A stretch of 8,883 nucleotides of DNA from positions 1 through 8,883 of the forward strand of contig NZFJ01000053.1 of the NCBI GenBank assembly GCA_002690625.1, given 5' to 3'. The notes below the pieces were generated by a model. It saw only the letters and a program-made list of their open reading frames with translations. It was not told the DNA's origin and searched no databases. Shown one piece after another: positions 7,207-8,883 of the stretch. Made by a program: the position numbers and the translations under genes. How positions within the stretch are numbered: position 1 is the stretch's first letter; each line of letters opens with the position of its first letter. The stretch comes from Rickettsiales bacterium. GTDB lineage: Bacteria; Pseudomonadota; Alphaproteobacteria; TMED109; TMED131.

Positions 7207-8436
7207 ATGTTAGTAGATTTAACAGGTTGGAAAGATTTAGTAGATAAGAAATTATTAAATTATAATAAAACCTTATCTAAAAATATTATAAGACAAATTT
7301 TATTAAAAAAAACTTCTTTTTCCTTTTTAAGAAAGGACAATAATGAGGAAATATTTTCTCTATTAGATAATACGAAAAAAAAATTTAGCGGTTACGATCA
7401 AATTTTATTAATTGGCACTGGTGGTTCCAGTCTTGGTGCTAAAGCTTTTTTAAATACAATACAAAATAAAAAGATATTTATTCTTGAGAATATAGATCCA
7501 TCAAATGTTTCTTCATTACTAAAAAATTTTTCTAAAATAAAAAAAATAGGAATTATAATAATTAGTAAATCTGGAGAAACTATAGAGACTTTAAGTCTGT
7601 TTAATATAGTAATTAAAAATTTAAAGAACAAAATTAACCTTCTCAAAGATGTAATAATAATTAGCGATAATAAAAGTTCTACGCTACTAAGAATTTCAAA
7701 AAGTTTAAACATTAAAACTATACATCATGATGCAGCTATAGGAGGTAGATATTCATGTTTCTCTATTACAGGTTTGTTGCCTATTCATCTAGCTGGAGTC
7801 AACGGAAAAATTATAAAGGCGCGTGCAGATAAAAATTTTTTGGATAACTTAAAATCAGATAAATTTAATAATCAAAAAGCTATCAATATATTAGCAGGTG
7901 TTATAAAAGAAAAAAAATATTTTACTCATATTTTTTTGATTTACTCAGATGTACTTTCTGAGATAGCAAATTGGTATAGGCAATTGTGGTCTGAATCGCT
8001 AGGAAAAAAAGGATATGGACTATATCTTATGAATTCTACTGGAGCAATAGATCAACATAGTCAATTACAAATGTGGTTAGACGGTCCAAAAAATATTATT
8101 TTTACCGTGGTAATTCCGAGAAAGAGGAGTACAAGTTTAAAAACAAACAGCTTTGCTAATATTTTACCCAAATACTTTTCTAATGTAGATATAGGAAAAA
8201 TACTAAATATTATGGGAGAAGCAACAATTATAGAACTAAAGAAAGCAAAAATTCCTGTAAGAATAATTTATTTAGATAATGATAGTATAAATTCGGCTGT
8301 AACACTTATGAGCACTTTGCTTTTAGAAGTATCTTTAATAGGAAAGGTCATTGGTATCAATCCTTTTGACCAACCAGAAGTAGAAAAAATAAAATTAAGA
8401 ACAAAAAAAATGTTAGAGTCTTATGGAAGAAATTAA
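7207..8436 (+). CDS. pgi: Glucose-6-phosphate isomerase, short form
   Basis: The 409-residue cytoplasmic enzyme interconverts glucose 6-phosphate and fructose 6-phosphate. It has two SIS-type sugar-isomerase subdomains. Visible motifs are LIGTGGSSLGAKAF (68-81), phosphate-binding ISKSGETIET (119-128), GGRYSCFSITGLLP (179-192), WSESLGKKGYG (261-271), GAIDQHSQLQMW (279-290) and NPFDQPEVEKIK (385-396). Residues at the places of the known catalytic set are R181, E263, H284 and K396. It is much shorter than the roughly 550-residue E. coli form and resembles the compact forms of about 400-450 residues. ATG is preceded by a 35-base gap without a strong Shine-Dalgarno sequence (AAAG at 7197-7200). 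The last 14 bases overlap mutL. With no other sugar gene nearby, its link to this cluster is positional rather than metabolic. Confidence 0.95.
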   Translation: MLVDLTGWKDLVDKKLLNYNKTLSKNIIRQILLKKTSFSFLRKDNNEEIFSLLDNTKKKFSGYDQILLIGTGGSSLGAKAFLNTIQNKKIFILENIDPSNVSSLLKNFSKIKKIGIIIISKSGETIETLSLFNIVIKNLKNKINLLKDVIIISDNKSSTLLRISKSLNIKTIHHDAAIGGRYSCFSITGLLPIHLAGVNGKIIKARADKNFLDNLKSDKFNNQKAINILAGVIKEKKYFTHIFLIYSDVLSEIANWYRQLWSESLGKKGYGLYLMNSTGAIDQHSQLQMWLDGPKNIIFTVVIPRKRSTSLKTNSFANILPKYFSNVDIGKILNIMGEATIIELKKAKIPVRIIYLDNDSINSAVTLMSTLLLEVSLIGKVIGINPFDQPEVEKIKLRTKKMLESYGRN

Positions 8437-8883
8437 ACTATTATCATTAGAGGTTATTAATGAAATAGCAGCAGGTGAGGTAATAGAAAAACCTAGTGCT
8501 GTAGTTAAAGAACTTATAGAAAACTCTATTGACGCTAAAAGTAAAAGAATAGACGTAAATATAGTTTCAGGAGGAATTAGGAAAATTTTAGTAGTAGATG
8601 ATGGAATAGGAATAAATGATAGATATATAGAGAAATCTATACTACGACATGCTACTTCAAAAATGAATAATAATACTTTAAATAACATTAAAAGTTTAGG
8701 TTTTAGAGGAGAAGCTTTATATGCCATAGCAAATGCTTCTAATTTAAGTATTATCAGTAGAACTAAAAACATGAATACAGCTAGAAAGTTAGAGGTATCA
8801 TTTGGAGAAATAAAAAAAAATAGTCCCCATAAAGGTAATATAGGAACTATAATATGCGTAGAAGAGCTATTTAAAAGATTACC
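8423..8883 (+). CDS. mutL: DNA mismatch repair protein MutL, N-terminal part
   Basis: The frame stays open for 153 codons and runs off the window end, so only the N-terminal ATPase region is seen. MutL couples mismatch recognition by MutS to strand incision and removal. The GHKL ATPase motifs are all present: NEIAAGEVIEKPSAVVKEL (13-31), ENSIDA (33-38) with E30 and N34 matching the catalytic Glu and Mg-binding Asn of E. coli MutL, DDGIGI (59-64), RHATSK (75-80) and GFRGEAL (93-99). The start is the ATG inside the end of pgi, a 14-base overlap, with AGAG at 8415-8418 as its ribosome site; the sequence aligns with other MutL proteins from the first residues. Whether the C-terminal endonuclease motif exists cannot be judged here. 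A 9-base A tract lies at 8812-8820. Confidence 0.97.
   Translation, partial: MEEIKLLSLEVINEIAAGEVIEKPSAVVKELIENSIDAKSKRIDVNIVSGGIRKILVVDDGIGINDRYIEKSILRHATSKMNNNTLNNIKSLGFRGEALYAIANASNLSIISRTKNMNTARKLEVSFGEIKKNSPHKGNIGTIICVEELFKRL

Noticed and set aside
7398..7712. Minus-strand open frame of 104 codons opposite pgi
   Set aside because: It is antisense to the pgi sugar-phosphate binding motifs and has no family signal.
8413..8772. Minus-strand open frame of 119 codons at the window end
   Set aside because: The plus strand here encodes unmistakable MutL ATPase motifs, so the antisense frame is a shadow.
1..8883. tRNA or rRNA genes, CRISPR arrays, insertion sequences, riboswitch before ribF
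   Set aside because: Reading both strands showed no tRNA-like or repeat-spacer pattern and no transposase motifs; the ribF upstream gap is only 14 bases, too short for an FMN riboswitch.

Overview
The window is a compact, very AT-rich stretch of bacterial chromosome carrying nine protein genes, the last cut by the window edge. Protein sequences and gene order point to an alphaproteobacterium with a small, streamlined genome. The evidence is a DUF3035 (BamF-type) lipoprotein, a family I know only from alphaproteobacteria, sitting in the order ribF - ileS - lspA - DUF3035 - pgi - mutL, together with short gaps, overlapping genes and A/T-biased codons throughout. A SAR11-like or similar AT-rich marine lineage fits. 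Rickettsiaceae fit less well, because I would not expect them to keep pgi and speE. Assignment below class level is inference.

Layout. Minus strand, 16-1561: a NUDIX hydrolase of the split-box NUDT19/RP2 type, followed 16 bases later by spermidine synthase speE; the two look like one transcript. Positions 1562-1647 are an 86-base divergent intergenic region with only six G or C bases, and it must hold the promoters for both directions. Plus strand, 1648-8883: a LACTB2-type metallo-beta-lactamase-fold hydrolase (TTG start), ribF (FMN/FAD synthesis), ileS (isoleucyl-tRNA synthetase), lspA (lipoprotein signal peptidase), a small DUF3035 lipoprotein, pgi (short-form glucose-6-phosphate isomerase) and the first 153 codons of mutL (mismatch repair). 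The plus-strand genes are separated by 14 and 35 bases or overlap by 4, 4, 20 and 14 bases, so most of them are probably co-transcribed and several translationally coupled.

How the genes work together. This is mainly a housekeeping cluster: cofactor synthesis, tRNA charging, lipoprotein maturation with a likely lipoprotein substrate encoded directly after the peptidase, sugar-phosphate isomerisation, DNA repair and polyamine synthesis. I see no mobile element, CRISPR array, rRNA, tRNA, phage gene or toxin-antitoxin pair, and no convincing new multi-gene system. The points most worth checking are residue-level: HIGT instead of HIGH in IleRS, unusual active-site residues in SpeE, an off-consensus lipobox in the DUF3035 protein, and long A tracts in the NUDIX gene.
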